In this document: positions 35,630 through 45,172 of the stretch, piece by piece
How the letters are laid out: each line of letters starts with the position of its first letter
Numbering within the stretch: position 1 is the first letter of the stretch
Origin: Arsenicicoccus piscis
GTDB lineage: Bacteria > Actinomycetota > Actinomycetes > Actinomycetales > Dermatophilaceae
Assembly (NCBI RefSeq): GCF_022568835.1
Contig: NZ_JAKZHV010000002.1
Coordinates: 124,001-188,000 of the forward strand
Reading direction: 5' to 3'
Length of the DNA stretch: 64,000 nucleotides
Position numbers and translations under genes: made by a program
Notes under the pieces: model-generated
Told to the model about the DNA's origin: nothing
Databases searched by the model: none
What the model saw: the letters and a program-made list of their open reading frames with translations, nothing else

Positions 35630-37741
35630 ATGCCCACCCCTCCCCACCAGCCCGACCGCAACTGGTCGACCATCGACCGTCGCCGCTTCCTGCAGGTCGC
35701 CGGTGCCACCACCGCGATGACCCTGCTGTCCGAGAGCATCGCCCACGCCGCCTCGATCCCAGCCAACCGGCGCACGGGCTCGATCAAGGACGTGGAGCAC
35801 GTCATCGTGCTCATGCAGGAGAACCGCGGGTTCGACCACTACCTCGCGTCGATGCGTGGCGTGCGCGGCTTCGGGGACCCGCACCCCGCGATCCTGCCGT
35901 CGGGCAAGACCGTGTGGCACCAGTCCGACGGCACGCGCGACATCCTGCCGTTCCGTCCCGACGTGGACGCGCTCGGTCTGGCCTTCCTCGAGGGCCTGCC
36001 GCACTCGTGGAAGGACGGGCAGGCGGCGGTCAACCGGGGGCGCTACGACCAGTGGGTGCCCAACAAGGGCACCACGACGATGGCCTACCTGGAGCGCAAG
36101 GACGCGGCGTTCCACTACCAGCTGGCCGACGCCTTCACGGTGTGCGACGCCTATCACTGCTCGTTCATCGGCAACACCGACCCGAACCGCTACTACCTGT
36201 GGTCGGGGTGGACCGGCAACGACGGCAAGGGTGGCGGCCCGGTGCTCTACAACGACGAGCTGGGCTACGACTGGACCACCTACCCCGAGCGCCTGGAGCA
36301 GGCCGGGGTGTCGTGGAAGGTCTACCAGGACGAGGGCAACGGGCTGGACGCCGCCGGCTCCTGGGGCTGGACCGAGGACGCCTACATCGGTAACTACGGC
36401 GACAACTCGCTGCTCTACTTCAACCGCTACCGCAACGCGGGGCCCGGGGACGCGCTCTACGAGAAGGCTCGGCGCGGCACCAGCGCCCGCACCGGCGACG
36501 ACTACTTCCGGATCCTGCGCGAGGACGTGCAGGCGGACCGGCTGCCCTCCGTCTCCTACATCGCCGCGCCGGAGGCGTTCTCCGAGCACGGGAACTGGCC
36601 GACCGCCTACGGCGCGTGGTACATCGCCAAGGTCCTCGACAGCCTCACCAGCAACCCCGAGGTGTGGAGCAAGACGGCCCTGTTCATCACCTATGACGAG
36701 AACGACGGCCTCTTCGACCACCTCGTGCCCCCGCTGCCCGCCTGTCCGGTCATCGCCGGTGAGTCGACCGTCTCGACCGAGCACGAGTTCTACCCGGGCA
36801 AGCCGGGTGACGCGGGCTACGCACCCGGGCCGTTCGGCGCGGCCCCGCGGGTCCCCATGTTCGTCGTGTCCCCGTGGAGCACCGGCGGCTGGGTCTGCTC
36901 GGAAGCCTTCGACCACACCTCGATCATCCGCTACATGGAGCGCCGCTTCGGGGTGCGCGAGCCGCAGATCACGCCGTGGCGTCGAGCCGTCTTCGGCGAC
37001 CTGACCAGCGCGTTCGACTTCAACAAGGTCCCCGCGAAGGCGCCTCGGATGATGACGGTCGACGCCTTCGCACCGAAGGACCGGCTGCGCCACCCGAGCT
37101 ACAAGCCGGTCCCGCCCGCGGCGGGCACGATGCCGCACCAGGAGCCCGGGACGCGCCCGGCCCGTCCGATCGGCTACGACCTGCGCGTCGACGAGCAGTC
37201 GACCAAGGATGCCCTGACGGTGACCATCCGCAACGCCGGCGACCTCGGGGCCACGCTCCAGGCGCGCCTGCTGAGCCCCGCCGGCGACCCGCACTCCTAC
37301 ACGGTCGAGGCCGGCCGCTCGCTGACCGCCAGCCTGCCCGTGACCGGTGCGTACGCCGTGGACCTGCACGGTCCGAACGGCTTCTTCCGGGGCTTCGCCG
37401 GCGACCGGTCCTCCGACGCGGTAGAGATCTCGCTCGAGCCGCGGGGTCGCTCCGGTCAGCTGCACCTGACCGTCACCCGCGCCGGTAGGGAGGTCGACGT
37501 CGAGGTCGTCAGCGCCTACGGCGGAGCGCTGCGCGACGAGCACGGCAGGGTCGCGGGCCGGTGCCACGACCGCGGTCGTGGCAAGGCGCGGACCCGCTCG
37601 CTGGTGCAGGTGGACACGCGGGGCACCGGTGGGTGGTACGACCTCACCGTCACCGTGCCCGGCACGTCCTTCCGACGGGTGCTCGCCGGCCACCTGGAGA
37701 ACGGCCGGCCGAGCATCAGCGACCCGCAGCTGGGGCGCTGA
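35630..37741 (+). CDS. Tat-exported phospholipase C, phosphocholine-specific type
   Basis: A 703-residue non-haemolytic type phospholipase C of the alkaline-phosphatase-like phosphoesterase family. The N-terminus carries a twin-arginine signal (DRRRFLQVAG, residues 16-25) and a hydrophobic stretch. The catalytic part includes VIVLMQENRGFDHYLASMRG, CSFIGNTDPNR, ITYDENDGLFDH and DHTSIIRYMERRFG; two C-terminal repeats (about 560-700) match the DUF756-type beta domains of these enzymes. The frame is open upstream; the ATG at 35630 is chosen because the Tat signal begins just after it. It is expected to cleave phosphatidylcholine or sphingomyelin outside the cell for phosphate or carbon. Confidence 0.9.
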   Translation: MPTPPHQPDRNWSTIDRRRFLQVAGATTAMTLLSESIAHAASIPANRRTGSIKDVEHVIVLMQENRGFDHYLASMRGVRGFGDPHPAILPSGKTVWHQSDGTRDILPFRPDVDALGLAFLEGLPHSWKDGQAAVNRGRYDQWVPNKGTTTMAYLERKDAAFHYQLADAFTVCDAYHCSFIGNTDPNRYYLWSGWTGNDGKGGGPVLYNDELGYDWTTYPERLEQAGVSWKVYQDEGNGLDAAGSWGWTEDAYIGNYGDNSLLYFNRYRNAGPGDALYEKARRGTSARTGDDYFRILREDVQADRLPSVSYIAAPEAFSEHGNWPTAYGAWYIAKVLDSLTSNPEVWSKTALFITYDENDGLFDHLVPPLPACPVIAGESTVSTEHEFYPGKPGDAGYAPGPFGAAPRVPMFVVSPWSTGGWVCSEAFDHTSIIRYMERRFGVREPQITPWRRAVFGDLTSAFDFNKVPAKAPRMMTVDAFAPKDRLRHPSYKPVPPAAGTMPHQEPGTRPARPIGYDLRVDEQSTKDALTVTIRNAGDLGATLQARLLSPAGDPHSYTVEAGRSLTASLPVTGAYAVDLHGPNGFFRGFAGDRSSDAVEISLEPRGRSGQLHLTVTRAGREVDVEVVSAYGGALRDEHGRVAGRCHDRGRGKARTRSLVQVDTRGTGGWYDLTVTVPGTSFRRVLAGHLENGRPSISDPQLGR

Positions 37742-37811
37742 CGCAGGCCGCGGTCGGGTCTACGGTCTGGTCTGGGACGGGTCTGGTCTGGGGCGGGGCT
37801 GAGGCTCCGTC

Positions 37812-38906
37812 CTAGACCAGGCGCGTCATCCAGCCGTGCTTGTCCTCGCCGCGGCCGTACTGGACGTCGAGCAGCTGGTTGCGGATCGCCACGGCGACCT
37901 TGTCGTCGGTGGCCGACGTGCGGTGGTTGACCGACCCGCCGTCCCAGCGCAGCTCACCGACGGGCGTCACGACCGCCGCTGTGCCACAAGCGAACACCTC
38001 GACGATGTCGCCGGACGCGGCTCCGTCCTTCCACTCCTGGATCGGGATGCGGCGCTCCTCGGGGGTGAGCCCGAGCTCGGTCGCGATGCCGAGGATCGAG
38101 TCGCGGGTGATGCCCTCGAGGATGGTGCCGGTGATCTCGGGGGTGACGATGCGGCCGTCCTGGTAGACCAGGAAGAGGTTCATGCCGCCGAGCTCTTCGA
38201 TGTAGGTGTGCGTCGAGGAGTCGAGGAACACCGCCTGGTCGCAGCCGTGCTCGTTGCCCTCGAGCTGCCCGGCGAGCGAGGAGGCATAGTTGCCACCGCA
38301 CTTCGCGGCACCCGTGCCGCCGTCACCGGCGCGCGCGTAGTCCGTGGAGATCCACAGGTTGACCGGCTTGAGCCCGCCGGAGAAGTAGGCGCCTGCCGGT
38401 GACGCGATCACCGAGTAGGTGACCTCGTTGGCCGGGCGGACCCCGAGGAAGGCCTCGGAGGCAAACATGAACGGCCGCAGGTAGAGCGAGGTCTCACCCG
38501 TCCCGGCCGCCGGCACCCACGCCTCGTCCGCGGAGACGAGCGCCTTGAGCGAGCCGATGAAGTCCTCGGTGGACAGCTCGGGCAGCGCGAGCCGACGGCA
38601 GGAGCGCTGCATGCGCGCGGCGTTGGCCTCGGGGCGGAAGCACCAGACCGAGCCGTCGGCGTGCCGGTAGGCCTTCAGCCCCTCGAACACCTCCTGCGCG
38701 TAGTGCAGGACCGCCGCGGCGGGCGACAGCTGCAGCGGCCCGAAGGGGACGACGCCACCGTCGTGCCAGCCCTCGCCTGCCGTCCACGTCGCCGTGACCA
38801 TGTGGTCCGTGAACGTCTTGCCGAAACCGGGGTTCGCGAGGATCGCCTCGCGCGCCTCGTCGGTGGCCGGAGCGGGGTTCTGGGTCAGCGGGAACGAGAG
38901 AGTCAT
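37812..38906 (-). CDS. ilvE: Branched-chain amino acid aminotransferase
   Basis: Fold-type IV PLP aminotransferase that makes leucine, isoleucine and valine from their keto acids; 364 residues, the long (group II) form. Features are HYAQEVFEGLKAYRH, LYLRPFMFASEAFLGV, the PLP lysine in GAAKCGGNYASSL, and EELGGMNLFLVYQ. The substrate loop EVFACGTAAVVTPVGEL follows near the end. ATG start at 38904-38906. It lies downstream of leuB on the same strand with a gap of about 130 bases, so they may share a transcript; both serve the branched-chain pathway. Confidence 0.97.
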   Translation of the reverse strand: MTLSFPLTQNPAPATDEAREAILANPGFGKTFTDHMVTATWTAGEGWHDGGVVPFGPLQLSPAAAVLHYAQEVFEGLKAYRHADGSVWCFRPEANAARMQRSCRRLALPELSTEDFIGSLKALVSADEAWVPAAGTGETSLYLRPFMFASEAFLGVRPANEVTYSVIASPAGAYFSGGLKPVNLWISTDYARAGDGGTGAAKCGGNYASSLAGQLEGNEHGCDQAVFLDSSTHTYIEELGGMNLFLVYQDGRIVTPEITGTILEGITRDSILGIATELGLTPEERRIPIQEWKDGAASGDIVEVFACGTAAVVTPVGELRWDGGSVNHRTSATDDKVAVAIRNQLLDVQYGRGEDKHGWMTRLV

Positions 38907-39034
38907 GGCTACTCCTAGAGGGAGCTCATCGGACGGTGCGTGCTGGGGTGGCCTGGTCTGGCGCGTGGGCGGCGTTCTGGGACGACCTGCCTTGGAAGGC
39001 TACTCGTTGACGTCGCGTCCACCGCAGGACGGCC

Positions 39035-40111
39035 TCAGAGGCGAGCGGCGACCGCGTCGCCGATCTGGTCGGTGGTGCGGGGCACGGACGGGTCGCGCTC
39101 GGCGAGGTCGTCGTGCACGGCCTGGTCCACCCGGGCCGCCAGCTCGGGCAGACCCACGTGCTCGAGCATCAGCGCCACCGACAGGATCGCGGCGGTGGGG
39201 TCGGCCTTGCCCTGGCCCTCGATGTCCGGCGCGGACCCGTGGACCGGCTCGAACATCGACGGCGCCGTGCGCATCGGGTTGATGTTGCCGCTCGCGGCGA
39301 GGCCGATGCCCCCGGAGATCGCGGCGGCGAGGTCAGTGATGATGTCGCCGAACAGGTTGTCCGTGACGATCACGTCGAAGCGACCCGGGTCGGTCGTCAT
39401 GAAGATCGTGGCGGCGTCGATGTGCAGGTAGTCGACGGTCACCTCGGGGAACTCGGGGGCGACGGCCTCGACCGTGCGCCGCCACAGGTGACCGGCGTGG
39501 ACCAGCACGTTGTGCTTGTGCACCAGGGTGAGCTTCTTGCGCGGCCGGGCGGAGGCGCGCTCGAACGCGTCCCGGACCACCCGGTCTACGCCGTATGCCG
39601 TGTTGACGCTGACCTCGGTCGCGATCTCGTGCGGGGTGCCGACGCGCAGCGCCCCGCCGTTGCCGACGTAGGGTCCCTCGGTGCCCTCGCGCACGACGAC
39701 GAAGTCGATGCCGTCCGGGGCGACGCGCTCGATGTCGAGCGGGCTGACCGCACCGGGGAAGAGCACGCTCGGGCGCAGGTTGACGCAGTGGTCCAGGGCG
39801 AAGCGCAGCGGCAGCAGCACGCCGCGCTCGAGCACGCCGCTCGGGACGGTGGGGTGGCCGATGGCCCCGAGCAGGATCGCGTCGTGGCCGCGCAGCTCCT
39901 CGACGACGGAGTCGGGGAGGGTCTCACCGCTCTTGTGCCAGCGCTTCGCGCCGAGGTCGTAGTCCGTGGTCGTCACCGAGACGCCGACCTGGTCGGTCAC
40001 CGCACGCAGGACCTTCAGGCCTTGGGCGACCACCTCCGGGCCGATGCCGTCGCCGCCGATCACGGCGAGGTTCAACGAGGTCGGGGCGGGCGTCTTCTGC
40101 GTCGGTGCCAT
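39035..40111 (-). CDS. leuB: 3-isopropylmalate dehydrogenase
   Basis: NAD-dependent oxidative decarboxylase of leucine synthesis (also acts on 3-methylmalate from citramalate), 358 residues. It begins [19 protein letters not shown], has the substrate-binding LRPSVLFPG, the catalytic lysine region [11 protein letters not shown] and the metal aspartates in [18 protein letters not shown], and ends with [21 protein letters not shown]. The ATG at 40109-40111 is chosen over the long upstream open frame, which overlaps selB. With leuC, leuD, cimA and ilvE, it completes most of the leucine and isoleucine route, although leuA is not in the window. Confidence 0.97.
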   Translation of the reverse strand: MAPTQKTPAPTSLNLAVIGGDGIGPEVVAQGLKVLRAVTDQVGVSVTTTDYDLGAKRWHKSGETLPDSVVEELRGHDAILLGAIGHPTVPSGVLERGVLLPLRFALDHCVNLRPSVLFPGAVSPLDIERVAPDGIDFVVVREGTEGPYVGNGGALRVGTPHEIATEVSVNTAYGVDRVVRDAFERASARPRKKLTLVHKHNVLVHAGHLWRRTVEAVAPEFPEVTVDYLHIDAATIFMTTDPGRFDVIVTDNLFGDIITDLAAAISGGIGLAASGNINPMRTAPSMFEPVHGSAPDIEGQGKADPTAAILSVALMLEHVGLPELAARVDQAVHDDLAERDPSVPRTTDQIGDAVAARL

Positions 40112-40184
40112 GGCCGAGATGCTAGGGCGGGTCTTGCGCCTCGGACACCGGGTCTCAGCATGCGAGTCGCGATGAGTGACGTGC

Positions 40185-41966
40185 TCAGCAGCCCGGCCGG
40201 ACGACCTCGCGGTGCTGGGGGTCGACCCGCCGGGTCCAGCCGCGGCCGTCGAGGTGCTCGAGCAGCGGCAGGGCCACGCGACGGGTCGTGCCGAGGGCCT
40301 GGCGCGCCTGGCTCGCCGTGAACGGCTGGGGCAGCCCGGCGAGCACACGCATCGCGCGGGCCGGCCCGCTCGGGAGCAGCACCACGTCGTCGACGAGCCG
40401 CAGCACCCGGCCGCTGGTCTCGGCGGCGGCGAGCTCGCGCGGCCCAAGACCCCACCCGGCGAGGTCCGGCCGCTCCGGGGCGTCGAACGGATCCGCCCCG
40501 AGCCGCGCCTCCAGAGCCCGTAGACCCTGCTCGGCGGCCCCCAGCGACGGCACCACGCCGGGGCGTTGGACGGCACCGTCGACGACGATCAGCCCGGCGG
40601 CCGCCGCGAGCAGGCCGACCAGGCGCAGGTCGGGCACGCCGAGGTGGCGACGAGCCGCGTCGAGCGGCAGGGCCGGCCGCATCGGCTGGCGTGCGGCCTG
40701 CTCGTCCACGGCCGCGGCGAGGGCGACCGCCCATGCGCCCCAGGCGGACTCGTCGATGAGCCAGCTGTCGTGGCGCAACACCTCGGGGTGGTCACGCTGC
40801 AGATCGGCCGGCGGCAGCCCGAGGAGCGCGAGGTCGGCGACGGACACGGCGCCGCGGCGGCGCACCTCGGTGACCAGGTCCAGCTGACCGGTCGCCTGCG
40901 TCAGCTCGGACGCTCGCCGGGCTCCGGCACCGCGGCGAGCCAGGGCGGGCGGGTCGGCATCGAGCACCAGCCCGCCGGCGAGGACCTCACCACGGCCGGG
41001 GTCGCGCAGGATGAGCCGGTCACCCGGCTCGAGCGCGAGCGGCGGGTCACACGTCAGCCGCGCGAATCCCGTTGACAGCGAACGCACCTGGACCTGCTGG
41101 CTGTGCGTGCCCACGTGCAGCATGAGCAGGCGAGGGAGGGGGTCCTCGACCTGGGCGGTGAGCCGCACGTCGACGGATCGGGTGAGCCGCCAGCGCCGTG
41201 CGGACAGCAGCGCGGACCCGCGCGAGAGGTCGTCGACGAAGACCCCCCGCAGGTTGACGGCGACCCGGGCCGGGGCCGCCACGAACTCCTCCTCGACACC
41301 GAGCGACTGGATCCCCTTGACCCGCAACAGCCTTCGGTCGACCTCGAGCTCGTCACCGACCTGCAGGGTGCCCGAGGCCAGCGTGCCCGTCACCACCGTG
41401 CCGGCACCCCGCACGGAGAAGACGCGGTCGATCCACAGCCGGACGCGACCCTCGGTCGTCGGGCGTGGCACCGACCGGATCAGCCCCTCGAGAGCCTCCC
41501 GCAGCTCGTCCATCCCCTCGCCCGTGAGTGCCGAGACGCACACAGCGTCAAGGGACTTCAGCGAGGTGTCGGCCAGGCGGGACCGCACGTCGGCGAGGGT
41601 CGGAGCAGGGTCGGCGAGGTCGCTGCGGGTGACGACCACGAGCCCGTGCTCGATGCCCAGCGCGTTGGCCGCAGCCACGTGCTCCTGCGTCTGCGCGCGC
41701 CAGCCCTCGTCCGCCGCGACGACCAGCAGCACAGCAGGCACCGGACCGACGCCGGCCAGCATGTTGCCGATGAAGCGCTGGTGGCCGGGCACGTCGACGA
41801 ACGCCAGCTGTTCCCCCGAGGGCAGCCGGGTCCAGGCGTAGCCGAGGTCGATCGTCATGCCGCGGCGGCGCTCCTCGGCCCAGCGGTCCGGCTCCATGCC
41901 GGTGAGCGCGCGGACCAGCAGCGACTTGCCGTGGTCGACGTGCCCGGCGGTGGCTACGACGAGCAC
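40185..41966 (-). CDS. selB: Selenocysteine-specific elongation factor
   Basis: GTPase that carries selenocysteyl-tRNA to the ribosome and recognises the SECIS hairpin; 593 residues. The G domain has GHVDHGKS at residues 8-15, DVPGH at 58-62 and VVTRSDLA for guanine recognition. EF-Tu-like domains 2 and 3 follow to about residue 370 ([18 protein letters not shown]). The C-terminal part consists of winged helices that bind the SECIS RNA, ending in a strongly basic tail ([16 protein letters not shown]). The GTG start at 41964-41966 overlaps the 3' end of selA by 13 bases, so the pair is an operon. Its target is the SECIS at 52450-52468. Confidence 0.95.
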   Translation of the reverse strand: MLVVATAGHVDHGKSLLVRALTGMEPDRWAEERRRGMTIDLGYAWTRLPSGEQLAFVDVPGHQRFIGNMLAGVGPVPAVLLVVAADEGWRAQTQEHVAAANALGIEHGLVVVTRSDLADPAPTLADVRSRLADTSLKSLDAVCVSALTGEGMDELREALEGLIRSVPRPTTEGRVRLWIDRVFSVRGAGTVVTGTLASGTLQVGDELEVDRRLLRVKGIQSLGVEEEFVAAPARVAVNLRGVFVDDLSRGSALLSARRWRLTRSVDVRLTAQVEDPLPRLLMLHVGTHSQQVQVRSLSTGFARLTCDPPLALEPGDRLILRDPGRGEVLAGGLVLDADPPALARRGAGARRASELTQATGQLDLVTEVRRRGAVSVADLALLGLPPADLQRDHPEVLRHDSWLIDESAWGAWAVALAAAVDEQAARQPMRPALPLDAARRHLGVPDLRLVGLLAAAAGLIVVDGAVQRPGVVPSLGAAEQGLRALEARLGADPFDAPERPDLAGWGLGPRELAAAETSGRVLRLVDDVVLLPSGPARAMRVLAGLPQPFTASQARQALGTTRRVALPLLEHLDGRGWTRRVDPQHREVVRPGC

Positions 41967-43363
41967 GACGTGCCTCCCTCGGTGGTCAGCCTGCGGCCCG
42001 CCTGCCGCACGGCGTCGGCGACCTGGTCGAGGGTCGCGTCGGGCAGGCAGCGCACGTCGACCACGGTGCGCCCGCCCTCGACCCGAGCGACGACCGGGAT
42101 GTCGCCGCGGCGCAGCGCGACGGCCAGGTCCTCGTCGTAGGCGACGCCCCAGCCCGGCAGCGGCACCCCCGGTGCCGCTCCCCCACCGACGCGTCCCTCG
42201 CTGCGGACGACCTCACCGCCGGCCAGCGCGGCGAGCCGGTCCGCCCGCTGCCGCAGCACGGCGGACGAGACGTGCAGGGCCTCGCTCACCGGGGTGGAGC
42301 CGCCCGGTAGGAGGTGCTGGCGCAGGGTCGCCTGCATCGCGGCCAGGGTGAGCTTGTCGACGCGCAGGGCGCGGTAGAGCGGGTGGCGCCGGAGCCGCTC
42401 CACCAGCTCCGCCGACCCGAGCACCAGCCCCGCCTGCGGTCCGCCGAGGAGCTTGTCGCCGCTGCACGTCACCAGGTCGGCGCCGGCCTCGAGGGTGGAC
42501 GCCACGTCGGGCTCGTCGGGCAGCAACGGGTCCGCGCGCAGCAGACCGCTGCCGATGTCTACGATGACCGGGACGGGCAGCGTCGCGAGCTCGGCGACCG
42601 AGGCGGCTGCGGTGAAGCCTTCGATGCGGAAGTTGCTGGGGTGGACCTTGAGCACTGCACGCGTGTCGGCGCCCACGGCCTCGGTGTAGTCCGTGAGCCG
42701 GGTGCGGTTCGTGGTGCCGACCTCGCGGATCCGGGCACCGGTGCTACGGATCAGCTCCGGCAGGCGGAAGCCGTCGCCGATCTCGACCATCTCGCCCCGA
42801 CTCACGACCACCTCCCCCGCGTCCGGGCCCACACCGGCCAGCGCGGTCGTGGCGAGGACGAGGGCGGCGGCGCCGTTGTTGACCAGCAGCGCGGCCTCGG
42901 CCCCCGTCGCGGACCGCAGGTCGGCGAGCACCTCGGCACCGCGTTGCGCCCGGGCCCCCGTGACGAGGTCGAACTCCACGTCGGTGCTGCCCGCCGCGTC
43001 CACCATCGCCGTGACCGCCGAGGCGCCGAGCGGGGCACGACCGAGGTTGGTGTGCAGGACGACGCCGGTGGCGTTGAGGACGGGCCGCAGGCTGCTGGCT
43101 CCCCCGGGCAGCGCGTGCAGGACCTGCGCCACCACTCGGTCGAGGAGCACCTCGGCGCCGGCCCGGTCGGCGCCGGCGTCCAGGTCGGCGGTGTCCAGGT
43201 CGGCGGTGTCCAAGGGTGCGGCGCCGCTGCGCAGGTCGGCGAGGACCTCGCGGGCGGCCGCCACCACCGCCGCCCGACCGAGCCGCGCCACGGCCGCGGC
43301 CAGACGGGCGTCCCCGGCCACGTCGTCGGTGCGCGGCAGGCCACGGCGGGGGTCGGAGCTCAT
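41954..43363 (-). CDS. selA: L-seryl-tRNA(Sec) selenium transferase
   Basis: Decameric PLP enzyme that converts seryl-tRNA(Sec) to selenocysteyl-tRNA using selenophosphate; 469 residues. It shows LNATGVVLHTNLGRAPL, SRGEMVEIGDGFRLPELI, the phosphate-binding KVHPSNFRIEGF, and K304 in CSGDKLLGGPQAG as the PLP lysine. The N-terminal domain contains a duplicated five-residue unit (DTADL, from 15-bp repeats at 43179-43208). The ATG at 43361-43363 lies 86 bases from the divergent beta-lactamase-like gene. selA precedes and overlaps selB. Confidence 0.95.
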   Translation of the reverse strand: MSSDPRRGLPRTDDVAGDARLAAAVARLGRAAVVAAAREVLADLRSGAAPLDTADLDTADLDAGADRAGAEVLLDRVVAQVLHALPGGASSLRPVLNATGVVLHTNLGRAPLGASAVTAMVDAAGSTDVEFDLVTGARAQRGAEVLADLRSATGAEAALLVNNGAAALVLATTALAGVGPDAGEVVVSRGEMVEIGDGFRLPELIRSTGARIREVGTTNRTRLTDYTEAVGADTRAVLKVHPSNFRIEGFTAAASVAELATLPVPVIVDIGSGLLRADPLLPDEPDVASTLEAGADLVTCSGDKLLGGPQAGLVLGSAELVERLRRHPLYRALRVDKLTLAAMQATLRQHLLPGGSTPVSEALHVSSAVLRQRADRLAALAGGEVVRSEGRVGGGAAPGVPLPGWGVAYDEDLAVALRRGDIPVVARVEGGRTVVDVRCLPDATLDQVADAVRQAGRRLTTEGGTSCSS

Positions 43364-43449
43364 GCATCCGACCCTAACCGAGGCTCAACCGACGAGATGG
43401 CGGGTGTCGCTCGTCGCCTGCCCGGCCCGGCTGACCGAGGATGTGGGCC

Positions 43450-44466
43450 ATGAGCTCCCCCGCCAGCCCCTACGCCATTGGATCGGCGCTGGTCGTCGCC
43501 GCGACGGTGGCCCTCTCCGGCGCGGTCGCGTGGGGCTATCACGGGGGCGTCCTCGCGCCTGGTGGCAGAGCGGCGTCGGGCTCGACGGCTGCCGGCGCAG
43601 CGGTCGCCGCTCCGACGGCAGGCGCGACCGCAGGCGCGAGCTCGCCCGGCGCCCTCCCGACCGCCTCCCCCGGCACCCGGCCGGCCGGCTCGACGGCGTC
43701 GCCGGCCTCGTCGACCCCACGCGTCGTCACCCTGCCGGCGGTCAAGCGCGAGAACTTCGCGGCGGCCGTCGACGCGGCGCTCGCAAGCTCCGGCGCGGTG
43801 GCGTCGGTCACGGCGCTCGACCTGACCTCGGGTCGGCAGGTGAACTATGGCAGCAGCGAGGCGACGATGCCCACCGCCTCGATCGTCAAGGCGGACATCC
43901 TGGCGGCGGTCATGCTGGAGGCCCAGGACGACGGCCGGCCGTTGTCTCGCGCGGAGAAGGCGCTGGCCGAGCCGATGATCACTCAGAGCGACAACGAGGC
44001 GGCCCAGACCCTCTGGGAGCAGGCCGGCCGGGCGTCCGGGATCGCCGAGGCCAACGAGGAGCTCGGCCTGAGCGAGACGAAACCGCCCGTCGGCACCGCG
44101 TGGGGCGTGGTCCAGAGCCGGGCCAAGGACCAGGTGGCCCTGCTCAGCGCGCTCACCGTCCCCGGGGGCGTGATCTCGGCCGAGAACCAGGCCTACGCCG
44201 CCGAGCTGATGGGCGGGGTGGCCGACGACCAGAGCTGGGGCGTGAGCGCCGCCGACGCCGACGGTGAGTGCCTGATCAAGAACGGCTGGCTGCCGTGGGC
44301 GGAGGAGTCCGACCGCTGGATCATCAACTCGATCGGCCGGATCAAGGCGCCCAACGGCCACGAGGTCCTGATCGCCGTGATGACGCACAACAACGCCTCG
44401 CAAGGTGACGGCATCGCCCGGGTCGAGGAGCTCGCGAAGATCGCCACCGCCGCCGTCACGGCCTGA
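43450..44466 (+). CDS. Beta-lactamase-like serine hydrolase, membrane-anchored
   Basis: A 338-residue exported protein. A hydrophobic segment at residues 11-28 is followed by about 60 residues of Ala/Gly/Ser/Thr/Pro linker, then a class A beta-lactamase-fold domain. SxxK is S144-I-V-K147, SDN is S180-D181-N182, and the third motif reads KNG (in CLIKNGWLP) in place of KTG or KSG. There is a Glu-rich segment but no clear Glu166-type EPxLN loop, so hydrolysis of beta-lactams is doubtful; peptidase, esterase or cell-wall roles are possible. The start ATG at 43450 fits GAGG 10 bases before; another ATG is at 43441. Confidence 0.72.
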   Translation: MSSPASPYAIGSALVVAATVALSGAVAWGYHGGVLAPGGRAASGSTAAGAAVAAPTAGATAGASSPGALPTASPGTRPAGSTASPASSTPRVVTLPAVKRENFAAAVDAALASSGAVASVTALDLTSGRQVNYGSSEATMPTASIVKADILAAVMLEAQDDGRPLSRAEKALAEPMITQSDNEAAQTLWEQAGRASGIAEANEELGLSETKPPVGTAWGVVQSRAKDQVALLSALTVPGGVISAENQAYAAELMGGVADDQSWGVSAADADGECLIKNGWLPWAEESDRWIINSIGRIKAPNGHEVLIAVMTHNNASQGDGIARVEELAKIATAAVTA

Positions 44467-44535
44467 CCGCGGACCGGGCCGAACTCCCAGGTTCCCCACA
44501 CCGCGGGCCCACGCGGGCGCTCTACGGTGTGGCGC

Positions 44536-44901
44536 ATGAACAAGCTCACCACCACCCTCGGCACCGTGGCGGCCGTCGCTGCGATCGTGTCCTTGTCAGC
44601 CTGCTCCAACGAGCAGGCGGACCAGACCGCGGCCCAGGCGTCGGCGGCGGTCTCGAACGCCGCCGGGGCGGCTTCGTCCGCGGCCTCCGGCCTCGCCGGC
44701 TCGATCGACACCAGTGCCCTGTCCAAGGAGCGGGTCGAGAAGGCCCTCACCGACGCGGGCGTCCCCGACGCCGCGGCGAAGGCCGACGAGCTGGTCAAGT
44801 CGGCACCCCGCTCGGTCGACGAGCTCAAGACCACGCTCGGACGGCTCGGGATCAACCAGAACCTGGTCGACGAGGTGCTGAAGCGGCTGCAGGGCCAGTA
44901 G
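44536..44901 (+). CDS. Small lipoprotein, coiled/helical, unknown function
   Basis: A 121-residue predicted lipoprotein with lipobox LSAC at about residues 20-23. An Ala/Ser-rich helical segment (QTAAQASAAVSNAAGAASSAAS) leads to a C-terminal helical repeat region (ALTDAGVPDAAAKADELVKSAPRSVDEL). No known domain is evident. It begins at the ATG at 44536 (MNKLTTTLG). The stop codon lies within a perfect terminator hairpin. It is co-oriented with the beta-lactamase-like gene 70 bases upstream. Confidence 0.65.
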   Translation: MNKLTTTLGTVAAVAAIVSLSACSNEQADQTAAQASAAVSNAAGAASSAASGLAGSIDTSALSKERVEKALTDAGVPDAAAKADELVKSAPRSVDELKTTLGRLGINQNLVDEVLKRLQGQ

Positions 44902-44912
44902 ACCCTGCAGCC
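44885..44912 (+). terminator. Hairpin spanning the lipoprotein stop codon
   Basis: GGCTGCAGGG at 44885-44894 pairs perfectly with CCCTGCAGCC at 44903-44912 around an 8-base loop that contains the TAG stop. It would separate the lipoprotein transcript from the tRNA-Sec gene on the other strand. Confidence 0.7.
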
Positions 44913-44938
44913 GGAGAGCCGGAGCGGGACAGGTCTGG

Positions 44939-45034
44939 TGGCGGAGGCGGACGGGAATCGAACCCGCCAGACCGAGATGCTCGGTCTCATCGGTTTTGAA
45001 GACCGTGGGGGCCACCAGGCACCCTGACGCCTCC
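44939..45034 (-). tRNA. selC: tRNA-Sec (TCA), selenocysteine tRNA
   Basis: A 96-base tRNA with encoded CCA (44939-44941). The anticodon arm CGGT-CTTCAAA-ACCG gives TCA. The acceptor stem of GGAGGCG pairs with CGCCTCC; the eighth pair typical of tRNA-Sec would be U-C here, a mismatch. The T arm is GCGGG-TTCGATT-CCCGT, the discriminator is G, and the long variable arm GAGACCGAGCATCTCGGTCTG folds on itself. A TAGAGT -10-like box lies 7 bases upstream (45042-45047). It is the only UGA-decoding tRNA in view and matches selA, selB and selD nearby. Confidence 0.95.
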
Positions 45035-45172
45035 GCGCCAGACTCTACCGGTCGACCGCACGGTCGGCGCAGCCCGGCGCCGGTGCGTCCTTCTCATCGA
45101 TCCCTCAGGTTGACCTCCCGTCACCTACGATCAGACGGTGACCGCCCCCGAGACGAACAAGGTGACCCTGAG

